From contig CALSMP010000012.1 of NCBI GenBank assembly GCA_943787485.1, forward strand, positions 27,558 to 91,557: a stretch of 64,000 nt of DNA. The letters are read 5' to 3'. The stretch comes from an uncultured Luminiphilus sp. (lineage in GTDB: Bacteria > Pseudomonadota > Gammaproteobacteria > Pseudomonadales > Halieaceae). Position numbers and translations under genes: made by a program. The notes beneath the pieces are model-generated. The model made no database searches and had not been told where the DNA came from. It worked only from the letters and a program-made list of their open reading frames with translations. This document shows positions 8,667 to 24,544 of the stretch, one piece after another; the stretch's first letter is position 1, and each line of letters opens with the position of its first letter.

Positions 8667-11234
8667 ATGGCGGATACTGAGCACCAGCAACACACCCCAA
8701 TGATGCAGCAGTATTTCGCGATCAAGCGCGAACACCTAAGCGACCTGCTGTTTTACCGAATGGGTGACTTCTACGAGCTCTTTTATGAGGACGCCCGCAC
8801 GGCAGCCGAGGTGCTCGACATCACCCTAACAGCGCGTGGAAAGTCAGGCGGGGAACCGATTCCCATGGCTGGGGTTCCCTATCACGCGGCGGAAAATTAC
8901 CTCGCCCGTCTCGTCAAACAAGGGTTTTCAGTCGCGATTGCGGAGCAAATTGGTGACCCCGCGACCAGCAAAGGCCCGGTTGAGCGACAGGTTGTGCGTA
9001 TCGTTACCCCGGGAACCCTGTCAGACGAATCACTCCTGGACGCGTCAAACGATGCCTTGCTGTTGGCGCTGTGCAGTCAGGAGTCTCACCACGGGTTAGC
9101 CTGGGTAGACGTTTCCAGCGGGCGATTTCTGGTTACTGAAGTCATCGGCGAGGAGGCGCTGCAGGCCGAAATCGAGCGCCTATCCCCCGCCGAAGTCCTA
9201 ATCGCCGAAGGCTCTCTCTACGCGGCGCTGTCCGGGCGTCGTGGGGTCAGATACCAACCGCCCTGGACCTTTGAAGAAGCCGCTGCCCGGCGGGCGCTCC
9301 ATAGCCAATTTCAAACCCAAGATCTGAAGGGGTTTGGTTGCGACGGTCTAACGCTAGCGCTTTCGGCGGCGGGATGCCTGCTGGAATACCTCAAGGATAC
9401 CCAGCGGGGTGACCTGCCTCACCTCCAGGGCATGCGGGAGGAAAAGCTTTCCGATTCTGTACTTCTCGATGCCGCCACACGGCGCAACCTAGAAATTGAT
9501 TGCAATTTAAACGGTGGTGAGGAGCACACCCTTTTCGCCGTCATAGACAGTACCGTGACCGCCATGGGCACACGGCATCTCAGGAGATGGCTGCACCGGC
9601 CTATTAACAATGAGGCGGAGCTACAACGGCGGCACGATGCCGTCAGTGCGCTCATCCACAACTATCAGTTCGACAGCGTCCGCGCAGCCCTCAGACCAAT
9701 TTGTGACATGGAGCGTATCCTCACCCGAGTGGCGCTCGGGTCTGCCCGGCCTCGCGACCTCACCCGTCTCGCCGACAGCCTCGCCGCCCTACCGGCGCTG
9801 CGATTGGCACTCCCCCAGGATGCTGAAAAATTAGCGGACTTACATACTGACCTGGGCGATTATCCCGACACGGTTGCCCTGCTTACGCGTGCCCTCGTGG
9901 AAAACCCACCCGTACTGATTCGAGACGGAGGCGTCATCGCCGACGGCTACGATAGCGAGCTTGATGAGCTGCGCAATATCTCAAAGAATGCCGGGGATTT
10001 TTTACTCGAGATAGAGCAGCGAGAGCGGGAGGCGACAGGGCTTAGCAGCCTGAAAGTTGGCTACAACCGCGTTCACGGCTACTACATCGAAATATCGAAA
10101 GCCCAGGCTGCCTCCGCGCCCGAAGCCTATGTGCGTCGCCAAACCCTCAAAAACGCCGAGCGCTTCATCACCCCTGAGCTCAAGACCTTCGAGGACAAAG
10201 CCCTGTCCAGTAAATCCCGGGCGCTGGCAAGAGAAAAGCATTTATATGACATGCTTGTAACGACCATAGGCGAGGATCTTGTGTCGCTGCAGGGGACCGC
10301 GGTGGCACTTTGCGATCTCGATGTCCTCGCCTCTTTCGCCGAGCGCGCCCAGGCATTGGATTTGGTTCGCCCCGAATTCACCGAGGAGCCCGTGCTCGAT
10401 ATCGATGCCGGTCGCCACCCCGTCGTAGAACAGGTCAGTGATACCCCCTTTATCGCCAATGGAACCCGGCTTGATCGGCATCGGCGGATGCTGCTCATCA
10501 CCGGGCCCAACATGGGGGGCAAATCTACCTATATGCGGCAAAACGCGCTCATTGCACTGCTGGCCCACGTAGGCTCCTTTGTTCCCGCGGCACGAGCCAA
10601 ACTGTCGACCCTAGACCGTATTTTTACGCGCATAGGTTCGTCGGATGATCTCGCCAGCGGACGCTCTACCTTCATGGTGGAAATGACAGAAACCGCCAAT
10701 ATCCTGCACAACGCCACGCCGAAAAGTTTGGTGCTGATGGACGAGGTAGGCCGTGGCACCAGCACGTTCGATGGTCTTAGTCTCGCTTGGGCCGCCGCGA
10801 TCGCGCTCGCTACGCGGGTGCGGGCCTTTACGCTGTTCGCGACGCATTACTTTGAACTCACCGCTTTGCCCGAACAATTCGACACCATGGCCAACGTGCA
10901 CCTTGATGCCACTGAACACGAAGATCACGTGATTTTTATGCACAACATTCAAGATGGCCCGGCCAACCGCAGCTTTGGCCTGCAAGTCGCCAAGTTAGCT
11001 GGGATCCCCACCGATGTGCTGGATCAAGCCAAGCAGAAGCTTGCCGAGCTCGAAGCGGGTCAAGCGAGCGCTCCGACGAGATCCGTGGCAAACACCGTCC
11101 CACCCGCGCAGAATGATCTGTTCAATCGTGCCGATACACACCCGGCACTAACTGCACTGAGCGATGCCAGCATCGATGATATGAGCCCCCGGGATGCGCT
11201 CGAGTTTCTTTACGACCTAAAGAACAAGTTGTAA
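8667..11234 (+). CDS. mutS: DNA mismatch repair protein MutS
   Basis: Mismatch-recognising ATPase of 855 residues. From the ATG at 8667 the protein begins [20 protein letters not shown] and soon shows the mismatch-contacting F-Y-E motif within MGDFYELF, as in E. coli MutS. The C-terminal half has Walker [14 protein letters not shown], the [20 protein letters not shown]alker B/signature and FATHYFELT. The frame is open back to 8595, but only the 8667 start aligns with the family. It lies just upstream of fdxA, as in Pseudomonas. Confidence 0.97.
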   Translation: MADTEHQQHTPMMQQYFAIKREHLSDLLFYRMGDFYELFYEDARTAAEVLDITLTARGKSGGEPIPMAGVPYHAAENYLARLVKQGFSVAIAEQIGDPATSKGPVERQVVRIVTPGTLSDESLLDASNDALLLALCSQESHHGLAWVDVSSGRFLVTEVIGEEALQAEIERLSPAEVLIAEGSLYAALSGRRGVRYQPPWTFEEAAARRALHSQFQTQDLKGFGCDGLTLALSAAGCLLEYLKDTQRGDLPHLQGMREEKLSDSVLLDAATRRNLEIDCNLNGGEEHTLFAVIDSTVTAMGTRHLRRWLHRPINNEAELQRRHDAVSALIHNYQFDSVRAALRPICDMERILTRVALGSARPRDLTRLADSLAALPALRLALPQDAEKLADLHTDLGDYPDTVALLTRALVENPPVLIRDGGVIADGYDSELDELRNISKNAGDFLLEIEQREREATGLSSLKVGYNRVHGYYIEISKAQAASAPEAYVRRQTLKNAERFITPELKTFEDKALSSKSRALAREKHLYDMLVTTIGEDLVSLQGTAVALCDLDVLASFAERAQALDLVRPEFTEEPVLDIDAGRHPVVEQVSDTPFIANGTRLDRHRRMLLITGPNMGGKSTYMRQNALIALLAHVGSFVPAARAKLSTLDRIFTRIGSSDDLASGRSTFMVEMTETANILHNATPKSLVLMDEVGRGTSTFDGLSLAWAAAIALATRVRAFTLFATHYFELTALPEQFDTMANVHLDATEHEDHVIFMHNIQDGPANRSFGLQVAKLAGIPTDVLDQAKQKLAELEAGQASAPTRSVANTVPPAQNDLFNRADTHPALTALSDASIDDMSPRDALEFLYDLKNKL

Positions 11235-11301
11235 CTCGGGTCATTCAAATTAGCCGTGAACAAAGGTATCCTTGGTCATCACTCACTGGAGATTGCGCAC
11301 C

Positions 11302-11625
11302 ATGACATTTGTTGTTGGCGAAGACTGTATCAACTGCAAGCACACTGACTGTGTTGAAGTTTGTCCGGTAGACTGCTTCTACGAGGGCCCTAATTTCTTG
11401 GTGATACACCCCGATGAGTGTATCGACTGTGCACTGTGCGAGCCTGAGTGCCCCATTGATGCCATTTTCTCGGAGGATGAGCTCCCGGCTGATCAGGAAC
11501 AGTTCCTCGCCCTCAACGCCGAGCTCGCCGATATTTGGCCAAACATCACCGAGAAGAAACCCGAGATGCCAGACGCTGAAGCCTGGTCGGGCAAACCGGA
11601 CAAGTTGGCGCTATTGGAGCGATAA
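11302..11625 (+). CDS. fdxA: 7Fe ferredoxin FdxA
   Basis: Small cytoplasmic electron carrier of 107 residues with one 3Fe-4S and one 4Fe-4S cluster. The start at 11302 gives [20 protein letters not shown], followed by [11 protein letters not shown] and [21 protein letters not shown], the diagnostic cysteine patterns of FdxA. The C-terminal helix ending in LALLER is also typical. It follows mutS by 67 bases and converges on nlpD with only 5 bases between stops. Confidence 0.96.
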   Translation: MTFVVGEDCINCKHTDCVEVCPVDCFYEGPNFLVIHPDECIDCALCEPECPIDAIFSEDELPADQEQFLALNAELADIWPNITEKKPEMPDAEAWSGKPDKLALLER

Positions 11626-11630
11626 TTCTC

Positions 11631-12557
11631 TCAACGACGAGGCAGTAATTTCACCGGATTAATCGGCTTTCCCTCGCGACGAATCTCAAAGTGCAGCTTG
11701 ACGGTATCGGTGCCGCTGCTCCCCATCTGCGCGATGGGCTGGCCTGCACCCACCCAAGCACCTTCCTTGACCAGTGTGCTGTCGTTGTGTCCATAAGCAC
11801 TGAGAAATTGCTCATTGTGTTTCACGATCAACAGCAATCCGTAGCCCTTAACTCCCGTTCCCGAATAAACGACCTCGCCCGCTGCGGTCGCCCGAATCAA
11901 GTCTCCTCGCGCACCGGCAATGTCCACGCCTTTGTGCAGGACATCTGAATAGCTGCGCGCGACGCGCCCCGCGCTGGGCCACTCCCATCTCGCCACTGGA
12001 CCTAAAGTACCCTTGCTAACGGATTTCGCAGCGACTTGTTGCGCCTTTGATGGCCGATTGGCGGGTGTAGAGGGCTGCTTAACCGGTGTCTTTTTACGCG
12101 CTACGACCGGCGCTTCGGCTACCGCTGACACATTCTCAGCCGACTGCGGCGAGGCCGATTTCTTCTGGGGCTTGGTATTCGATGCCGGCTTAGCTGTTGC
12201 GGACGCTGAGGCTGAAAATCCCGACAGGTCGATCACAAGCAGCTGCCCGGGATAAATAGTAAACGGTTCATCAATCTGGTTTCTCGCCGCCAGCGCGTTG
12301 ACATCTATACCGTAGCGAAACGCAATCGAGTAGAGAGTATCTCCAGGCTGTACCGCGTAGCGAGATCCCGCCGCCACTCCGGACTTCTCTCCCGTGGATT
12401 GCTCGGTGGCCGGACGAGTTGTACTTTTGGACGGGCTGACCAGAGTCCCGGATCGCGTCTCTACGGGCGCGGGCGGGTTATCGGCACAGGCTCCTAAACT
12501 AACGAGTACAACCGCCGTCGCGGCGCGTAACAACCCGGCAGCTTGGCTTGGTATCAC
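11631..12557 (-). CDS. nlpD: Murein hydrolase activator NlpD (LysM + M23 lipoprotein)
   Basis: Outer-membrane lipoprotein of 308 residues that activates amidases during cell division (E. coli knowledge). N-terminal lipoprotein signal with lipobox LGAC near residue 25. LysM peptidoglycan-binding domain YAVQPGDTLYSIAFRYGIDV about residues 67-110. A Ser/Lys/Pro-rich linker follows, then a LytM/M23 domain from about 190 (GRVARSYSDVLHKGVDIAGARGDLI, HFEIRREGKPINP). The M23 active-site HxxxD set is not complete (HKGVDIAG present, the HxH motif degenerate), as expected for non-enzymatic activators. Starts with GTG, 2 bases after the DUF368 stop. Confidence 0.92.
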   Translation of the reverse strand: MIPSQAAGLLRAATAVVLVSLGACADNPPAPVETRSGTLVSPSKSTTRPATEQSTGEKSGVAAGSRYAVQPGDTLYSIAFRYGIDVNALAARNQIDEPFTIYPGQLLVIDLSGFSASASATAKPASNTKPQKKSASPQSAENVSAVAEAPVVARKKTPVKQPSTPANRPSKAQQVAAKSVSKGTLGPVARWEWPSAGRVARSYSDVLHKGVDIAGARGDLIRATAAGEVVYSGTGVKGYGLLLIVKHNEQFLSAYGHNDSTLVKEGAWVGAGQPIAQMGSSGTDTVKLHFEIRREGKPINPVKLLPRR

Positions 12558-12559
12558 CC

Positions 12560-13481
12560 CTAAACCCTAGCGCGCGCTAACGCGAGTCCAGCGACGACAA
12601 CAATCCCAACCAAGGCACCAATCCCACAAAGCAGCAGCTGCGGGTCTCCCAACTCGGCAGCAAAGCGCGCGGGACTAATTGGCAGTGCGCCCACCGAACG
12701 CGCCTCACCGTGGCGATCGATGATCACGCTTTGCACAAGCTGCCACGGCCATAAAATCACCAGCGACCCCGCCAAAAATCCCGCAAGGGTTGCCATTAAA
12801 GGCTTGCGGAAAGATTGCATCAGCCAGTGCAGGACGCGGGAAAAAGCCAGGAGGCCTACCGCACAACCCCCCGCAAACATCGCCAAAAGCGCCAGATCGC
12901 GCTCGGTAACGGCACTGATCACCGGCGAGTACATACCGAGCAACAACAAAATGAAGCTGCCTGATATACCTGGCAATAGCATGGCGGTAATCGCCAGCAT
13001 CCCCGCCAGGAAAAAAGCCCCCGGTAACGATGCTATCGAGCCCTGAGGCAGCAAACCGATCAGGGCTGCCGCCGAAGCCCCTAGAACAACGAGGAGGTAG
13101 CCAAAGCCTGTCGCCCGCGCTTAATTCTGTCACCAACAACATGACCGCTGAAGCGAGAACGAGACCGAAGAAGAAAGACCAAAGAACCAACGGATAATGC
13201 GCCAACAAAAACTGAATTCCCTCGGCAAAGACCACGATAGCTGTACCGATGCCCGCGGCCAACACCAAGAGAAAGCTGCCGTCGATACGCTCCCAGCACC
13301 GCCCGAAGTGACCTCGGGGCCAAAAGCATCACGGTCGCGCCATTTGCCTGCGACAAGGCTGTCAGCAAGCGCGCGTAGATACCGGTGATCAACGCTATTG
13401 TCCCACCCGACACCCCCGGCACGAGATCCGCCGTTCCCATGGGCGACGCCTCTCAGGTAGATGGCCCAACCAACCGTTCAT
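12560..13481 (-). pseudogene. DUF368 (PopT-type undecaprenyl-phosphate translocase) gene broken by frameshifts
   Basis: A polytopic membrane protein gene whose family is implicated in recycling undecaprenyl phosphate across the inner membrane. The conserved segments are all present but spread over successive frames: [11 protein letters not shown] (13473-13444); [20 protein letters not shown] (from 13440); [20 protein letters not shown] then [20 protein letters not shown] (to about 13120); and LLPGISGSFILLLLGMY to the stop at 12560. The frame changes fall near 13474, 13442, 13303 and 13115-13121. Each is repaired by removing one base, in every case possibly from a short G/C run. The natural start is the ATG overlapping the pcm stop (TAATG). 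Either a recent pseudogene or sequence errors. Confidence 0.8.
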
Positions 13482-14134
13482 TAGCGTTCCGTGCCCGCTA
13501 GCATGGGAACAAACTTAACCGGCTCAATCGATAGCACCTCGGGGCCCTCCGAGGAATGCGTTACCACGACCAGCTCTTGCTGACGGCCCCCTACGGGCAT
13601 AATCAAGCGCCCATTCGGTGTCAGTTGCTGCATCAAAATATCAGGCACGTGTTCAGGCGCCGCGGCGCACAGGATGACATCAAACGGCCCTTTGTCTGCC
13701 CAGCCACCCAATCCATCAGCGTGCCTCAGCTGGACATTGCGCAATCGCAGATTGCGTACCCGCTGGCGCGAGCGATCGAACAGTCCTTTTATACGCTCGA
13801 TCGCATAGATTTCTCCTACCAGCGGTGACAGCACCGCCGTTTGATAGCCCGAGCCGCTGCCAATCTCCAGCACCTTTTCGGGCTTACCCTCTGCAATCGC
13901 TAACTCGGTCATCCGCGCCACGATGTAGGGCTGGGAAATTGTCTGATTCCAGCCAATCGGCAGTGCCGTATCTTCATAAGCCCGATGGGCAAGTGCTTCA
14001 TCGACGAACAAGTGTCTGGGGGTGGAACGAATTGTCTCGAGCACGCTGTAATCTGTGATGCCCTGTTCCATAAGGCGTTGAATCAATCGCTCTCGCGTGC
14101 GCTGGGAGGTCATCCCAATACCGTGCCGATCCAT
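13481..14134 (-). CDS. pcm: Protein-L-isoaspartate O-methyltransferase
   Basis: SAM-dependent repair enzyme for isoaspartyl residues in damaged proteins, 217 residues. Signature elements: PIGWNQTISQPYIVARMTEL, the SAM motif VLEIGSGSGYQTAVLS, and ILCAAAPEHVPDILMQQL. The start could be 14134 or the internal ATG at 14113 (MTSQRTRER), which is closer to the E. coli length. Gene order in many gammaproteobacteria is truD-surE-pcm-nlpD-rpoS; here pcm follows ispF directly. Confidence 0.95.
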   Translation of the reverse strand: MDRHGIGMTSQRTRERLIQRLMEQGITDYSVLETIRSTPRHLFVDEALAHRAYEDTALPIGWNQTISQPYIVARMTELAIAEGKPEKVLEIGSGSGYQTAVLSPLVGEIYAIERIKGLFDRSRQRVRNLRLRNVQLRHADGLGGWADKGPFDVILCAAAPEHVPDILMQQLTPNGRLIMPVGGRQQELVVVTHSSEGPEVLSIEPVKFVPMLAGTER

Positions 14135-14136
14135 TG

Positions 14137-14625
14137 TTATGCCTCGGAAGTTGCTTCAACGAGAAGCGCTACCGCATGGCAGGCAATGCCCTCCTCGCGA
14201 CCGACAAACCCAAGCCCTTCAGTGGTCGTCGCTTTAACGTTTACTGCGCGGTAATCAACATGCAGATCACTGGCGATATGCGCCCGCATCGCATCGATGT
14301 GTCCCGCGAGGCGAGGTGCCTGGGCTATCACGGTCAGATCGGTGTTAACCACGGCCCAACCATTACCGCGAAGTTTATCCACTACGGCGCGCAGCAAGTC
14401 GCGACTGTTACTGTTGCTGTAGGCCGGATCAGTATCTGGAAAGTGATGACCAATATCACCCAGTCCAGCAGCGCCCAGAAGCGCATCGCACAGCGCGTGC
14501 AACACAACATCTCCATCCGAGTGCGCCTTAAGCGCACGGTCGTGGGGTATCGCCTCGCCACCGAGCACCACACCGTTACCCTCGCAGAAAGCGTGCACAT
14601 CGTAGCCGTGTCCAATTCGCATCAT
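14137..14625 (-). CDS. ispF: 2-C-methyl-D-erythritol 2,4-cyclodiphosphate synthase
   Basis: MEP-pathway enzyme of isoprenoid synthesis, 162 residues, normally a trimer with zinc. Contains [11 protein letters not shown] (zinc ligands Asp and His), [32 protein letters not shown] and the C-terminal [13 protein letters not shown]. The start overlaps the ispD stop as ATGA, so ispD and ispF are translationally coupled. Confidence 0.97.
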   Translation of the reverse strand: MMRIGHGYDVHAFCEGNGVVLGGEAIPHDRALKAHSDGDVVLHALCDALLGAAGLGDIGHHFPDTDPAYSNSNSRDLLRAVVDKLRGNGWAVVNTDLTVIAQAPRLAGHIDAMRAHIASDLHVDYRAVNVKATTTEGLGFVGREEGIACHAVALLVEATSEA

Positions 14626-15322
14626 CGCTTGTCTTGCCTCATCCGTCTCAGGTGCGCTTTGACGAGCTCTAAGTCATCGGGGACCGTGACTTTGATGTTA
14701 CTGGCGGGCCCTTCAATGATCTGAACAGGATGCCCTGCCGCTTCCACCGCACTCGCCTCATCTGTTACTCGCAAGCCCGCATTTCTCGCCTGATCAAACG
14801 CCGAGCACAGTATCCGGAGCCGAAACATCTGGGGGGTCTGCGCTCGCCAGATAGTCGATCGGTCAAGCGTCGACGCAACCATGCCATCGCCATCCACCTG
14901 CTTCAATGTGTCGGTACTAGGTTGTGCCAGCAATCCGCCCACAGCCGTGCTGGTAATGGTATCGATGAACGCCATCAACACCTCAAGCGGTAAGCAGGGG
15001 CGGGCCGCATCATGCACCAATACCCAGTCGTCTGGCTCAGCCATCGTTTCCAACAAGGCCAGTCCGGAACGGACTGACTCTGCGCGATTCGCTCCACCCA
15101 ACGCCGTCATTACTCTGGGATCACTCAGCAAGGCGATACCATCAGCTCGCCTATCGCCTGGGTCAAGTGCCACAACCAAGCCACGCAGCTGCGCACAGTC
15201 AAGCAGCGCTCGCAGCGTGTGCTCCAGCAATGTCACACCCGCAATTTGAAGATACTGCTTGGGCACCTCTGCGGCCATGCGTCGACCCAATCCCGCCGCT
15301 GGCACGACCGCCCAGATACTGC

Positions 15323-15326
<4 letters not shown>
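14622..15326 (-). CDS. ispD: 2-C-methyl-D-erythritol 4-phosphate cytidylyltransferase
   Basis: Third MEP-pathway enzyme, forming CDP-methylerythritol from CTP. 234 residues. The N-terminal [20 protein letters not shown] is the CTP-binding signature; [12 protein letters not shown] and [20 protein letters not shown] complete the family pattern. It overlaps both ftsB upstream and ispF downstream by 4 bases. Confidence 0.97.
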
Positions 15327-16911
<1,585 letters not shown>

Positions 16912-16931
16912 CTACTATCTCCATCGATCGG

Positions 16932-20866
<3,935 letters not shown>

Positions 20867-20870
<4 letters not shown>

Positions 20871-21814
20871 TTACCGTAGGACATGAGTCGCCGGTATCGC
20901 TCCTCCAGCATTACCTCGGTATCCTGGCTCGACAGACGTGCCACCTGGGTGACCAAATGCTCGCGAATGCGCTGTGCCATTGCCTCAGGATCGCGGTGGG
21001 CGCCTCCCAGCGGTTCCTCGATAGTGGCATCGACAATCCCAAGCTCTTCGAGGGTGGATGACGTGACGCCCATTGCTGCCGCCGCGTCGGGTGCAAACTC
21101 GCTGCTCTTCCAGATAATATTGGCGCAGCCCTCGGGAGAGATCACAAAATAGGTGGAGTACTGCAGCATCGCGAGATGATCGCCCACGCCAATGCCCAGC
21201 GCCCCGCCCGAGGAGCCCTCGCCGATCACAACACAGACGATCGGGGTGCGTAAGCGTGACATGACGGCCAGATTCTGCGCGATCGCCTCTGAGATGCCAC
21301 GCTCCTCAGAATCTATACCGGGATAGGCTCCGGGGGTGTCGATGAGAGTGATCACCGGCATGCGATAACGTTCGGCCAGCTCCATTAAGCGCAAGGCTTT
21401 GCGATATCCCTCGGGTTTAGGCATCCCAAAGTTGCGCAGCACTTTGTCTTTGACCGAGCGACCCTTTTCCTGTCCGATGACCATGACTGGCTGTCCCTCG
21501 AGGCGCGCGATACCGCCGACGATGGCTTTATCGTCACCAAAGTGCCGATCGCCGTGCAGTTCATCAAATTCGGTAAAGATCTCGCCGATGTAATCCAGGC
21601 TGTAGGGACGCAAAGGATGGCGCGCGACGCGCACGATGTCCCAGGGGCTCAGGTCAGCATAGATTTTGGCAGTGAGCGCTTTATTTTTGTCCCGCAACCG
21701 GGAGACTTCCTCAGCTAGGTTGAGGTCATCGCTACCACCGACGTTGCTGAGCTCTTCAATCTTCTCCTCGAGTTCCGCAATCGGTTGTTCGAAGTCGAGA
21801 TAGTTTGGGTTCAT
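20867..21814 (-). CDS. accA: Acetyl-CoA carboxylase carboxyltransferase subunit alpha
   Basis: Transfers the carboxyl group from biotin to acetyl-CoA to give malonyl-CoA, together with AccD. 315 residues beginning [20 protein letters not shown]. It shows [50 protein letters not shown] and [20 protein letters not shown]. An AAGG ribosome binding site precedes the ATG at 21814. Its stop overlaps the proposed start of tilS. Confidence 0.98.
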
Positions 21815-21920
21815 GCCTTGGTCTCAAATCAGTTACGGGCGCGGGGGCTGAGTGTACAAGGCCCGGGAGAATGCCGCCATTCGCGTAGGCGTGACCGGCG
21901 GAGTCAGGTATTCTTGCCCA

Positions 21921-22943
21921 ATGCAATCAGTGCCTGCCCTACTCAATACGGAAGAAAAGCCGCTTCGTCTCATTTTGGCGCCCATGGAGGGTGTGATGGA
22001 CGGCATTATGCGGGATATCCTGACCTCAATCGGCGGTTTCGATCGTTGCGTTACCGAGTTTGTGCGTATTTCACAAACCGTGCTGCCTCCCCGGGTTTTC
22101 TATCGACTCTGTCCGGAGCTCAAGCAGGACGGACGAACCGCTGCGGGGGTACCGGTGTTTGTTCAGCTTCTAGGCAGCGACCCGCATCTTATGGCCGAGA
22201 ATGCCCGCGTAGCAGTCAACCTCGGTGCACCGGGGATCGACCTCAACTTTGGCTGCCCCGCCAAGACTGTCAACAAGTCACAGGGGGGCGCTGTGCTACT
22301 TAAAACGCCGGATCATATCGAAAGGATTTGTGCCGCTGTCAGACACGCGGTGCCCGAAGCCATCCCGGTTACCGCCAAAATACGACTCGGCTTTGATACC
22401 GACGATCATTTCGAGGATATCGCTGAGTCGGCAATCCGTGGCGGCGTCGACGAGCTAACCGTCCACGCGCGGACGCGACGGCAGGGATATCGACCCCCTG
22501 CGCACTGGCACCGACTGGCCGAACTCAATCAGCACAGCCCTATTCCCATCAACGCCAATGGTGAGCTCTGGACAACCACCGACGTGGCCACCTGTGGGCG
22601 AGTGAGCGGCTGCCATCGATTCATGCTCGCGCGTGGTGCACTGTGCCGGCCCGATCTGGCCCTTTCTGTGCGCGCTGCCATCCAAGGAGCGCCGCAGCCA
22701 AGCACGAGCTGGGATGATATTCGCGCCTTACTCATCAGCTACCTCGAGCGCAATGCGTCCACCTATGACCCGCGCTATGCCTGCAACCCCACCAAACAGT
22801 GGCTGGTCTATTTACAATACTATTATCCGCAGGCTGGCGCGTTGTTCGCACGGGTAAAGCGACTCAATCAGTTCGATCAGATGCTAACAGCCTTAAAAGC
22901 GCCGGCTGTTACTGAGCCAGCTGAGCTGGTCGACGCCGCTTGA
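21921..22943 (+). CDS. dusC: tRNA-dihydrouridine synthase (DusC type)
   Basis: FMN enzyme that reduces uridine in tRNA. 340 residues from the ATG at 21921 (MQSVPALLNTEEKPLRLILA); an earlier in-frame ATG at 21852 adds residues without family similarity. Seen: LILAPMEGVMDGIMRDIL, QLLGSDPHLMAENARVA, GIDLNFGCPAKTVNKSQGGA with the catalytic cysteine, and VTAKIRLGFD. The phrase VTEFVRISQTVLP favours the DusC subgroup, which acts on position 16. Divergent from accA. Confidence 0.9.
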   Translation: MQSVPALLNTEEKPLRLILAPMEGVMDGIMRDILTSIGGFDRCVTEFVRISQTVLPPRVFYRLCPELKQDGRTAAGVPVFVQLLGSDPHLMAENARVAVNLGAPGIDLNFGCPAKTVNKSQGGAVLLKTPDHIERICAAVRHAVPEAIPVTAKIRLGFDTDDHFEDIAESAIRGGVDELTVHARTRRQGYRPPAHWHRLAELNQHSPIPINANGELWTTTDVATCGRVSGCHRFMLARGALCRPDLALSVRAAIQGAPQPSTSWDDIRALLISYLERNASTYDPRYACNPTKQWLVYLQYYYPQAGALFARVKRLNQFDQMLTALKAPAVTEPAELVDAA

Positions 22944-23002
22944 TACTCCAGAGCCATGCCAACCTAACAATTATTAGGCCCTAGAAAAGAGAACCCCGCG
23001 CC

Positions 23003-24544
23003 ATGACCACGACTCTCACCCAAGATAGACATCCAGACTTTATGGGCCATCCACCCGGCCTCTTTATCTGTTTTGGTACCGAACTTTGGGAGCGATTTTC
23101 ATTCTACGGCATGAAATATTTACTGCTGCTCTATCTCACCAAATACCACCTGTTCAGTGATGAAGCCGGCCTCGGTGTCCTCGGCAGCTATGCCGCACTG
23201 GTCTACGCGATGCCGGTGTTGGGTGGACTGATTGCAGATCGCTATTTGGGGATGCGCCGCGCCGTTATTTTTGGCGGGCTGTTGCTGGTAGCGGGCCATC
23301 TGGGCATGGCGTTTGAAGGCGAGCAAGCGCGGGAGACCTCGGCAGGTATTGTGCGCGATGACGGCGCCCTGCAAATTTTTTATCTCTCTCTGGCGCTCAT
23401 TGTGATGGGGGTCGGATTCCTAAAACCAAACATTTCGACCGTGGTCGGCAAGCTGTACGCCGACGATGATCCGAGGCGCGACTCCGGTTTCACCATTTTT
23501 TACATGGGCATCAATATTGGCGCGTTTACCGCTACCTTGCTGTGCGGGTGGTTGGGTGAGGTCTATGGGTGGTCCTACGGATTCGGGGCTGCAGGCATCG
23601 GCATGTTATTTGGTTTGGCTCTGTTCCTGTGGGGCAAGCGCTTTCTCGAAGGCCACGGCGAGGCGCCCTCGGAGGACGTGCTCGCGAAAAAAGTGGGGCC
23701 TATCAAACTCGAAACCGCGCTCTACCTTGCCGGCATTGCCGGTGTCGGTGTGGTTTGGCAACTGATTCAAATCACCGCCGTGGTTGGCACCGTGCTCAAC
23801 ATCGTTGCGCTGCTAACTCTGGTCGGCTTGCTGTGGTACATCTTTATTCGCTGCAACTCGATCGAGCGTGATCGTATGCTTGTGCTGGTGGTTCTCATCC
23901 TTTCAACGGTTGTTTTCTGGGCGCTGTTCGAGCAAGCAGCCGGCTCCATGACGCTGTTCGCTGATCGAGGGACGGATAAAACTCTGTTTGGGATCACCCT
24001 GACTGCATCCCAATTTGGTGCGGCCAACGCATTTTTTATCTTTACCCTCGCACCCCTGTTCGCGTGGCTCTGGACCAGTCTGGGTCGGCGCGGACTTGAG
24101 CCCAGCACACCGCTCAAGTTTGCCCTGGGTATTGCCCAAGCAGGACTCGGTTTTGGCGCTCTGGCCTACGGCGCCCAATTTCCCAACGAGCTCGGCGTGA
24201 TCTCGGCCTGGTGGTTGGTGCTGGCCTACCTGCTGCACACGACGGGCGAGCTCTGCTTGAGCCCAGTGGGGTTATCGGCGGTCACCAAGCTATCGGTGCC
24301 CGGGGTCGTCGGCGTCATGATGGGGGCATGGTTTCTTGCTTCCGCGTATTCGTCATACGTTGCTGCAGAGCTCGCGACGCTTGCCACCTCTCCGACGACA
24401 GGTGGCGTCGATGCGGAAATAGCGGGCTCGTTGGGAGGTTATACTGAACTCTTTGGTCAGCTGCTGTGGACGGGCTTAATCGCCGGCGCACTGCTGATCC
24501 TGATCACGCCATGGCTAAAGCGACTCATGCACGGGGTCAGGTGA
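23003..24544 (+). CDS. POT/PTR-family proton-coupled peptide transporter
   Basis: Inner-membrane di/tripeptide:proton symporter of the major facilitator superfamily, 513 residues. It has the proton-coupling motif ExxERF (ELWERFSFYGMKY) in helix 1. The PTR signature FTIFYMGINIGAF lies near residue 165, followed by many further helices (12-14 in total). GKRFLEGHGEAPSED is a cytoplasmic loop. The 3' end overlaps the convergent RND gene by 30 bases. Substrate is assumed from the family; no neighbouring peptidase was seen. Confidence 0.92.
   Translation: MTTTLTQDRHPDFMGHPPGLFICFGTELWERFSFYGMKYLLLLYLTKYHLFSDEAGLGVLGSYAALVYAMPVLGGLIADRYLGMRRAVIFGGLLLVAGHLGMAFEGEQARETSAGIVRDDGALQIFYLSLALIVMGVGFLKPNISTVVGKLYADDDPRRDSGFTIFYMGINIGAFTATLLCGWLGEVYGWSYGFGAAGIGMLFGLALFLWGKRFLEGHGEAPSEDVLAKKVGPIKLETALYLAGIAGVGVVWQLIQITAVVGTVLNIVALLTLVGLLWYIFIRCNSIERDRMLVLVVLILSTVVFWALFEQAAGSMTLFADRGTDKTLFGITLTASQFGAANAFFIFTLAPLFAWLWTSLGRRGLEPSTPLKFALGIAQAGLGFGALAYGAQFPNELGVISAWWLVLAYLLHTTGELCLSPVGLSAVTKLSVPGVVGVMMGAWFLASAYSSYVAAELATLATSPTTGGVDAEIAGSLGGYTELFGQLLWTGLIAGALLILITPWLKRLMHGVR

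Noticed and set aside
12705..13268. Stand-alone membrane protein gene
   Set aside because: It is only one of the frames of the broken DUF368 gene and turns non-membrane-like after about 13115.
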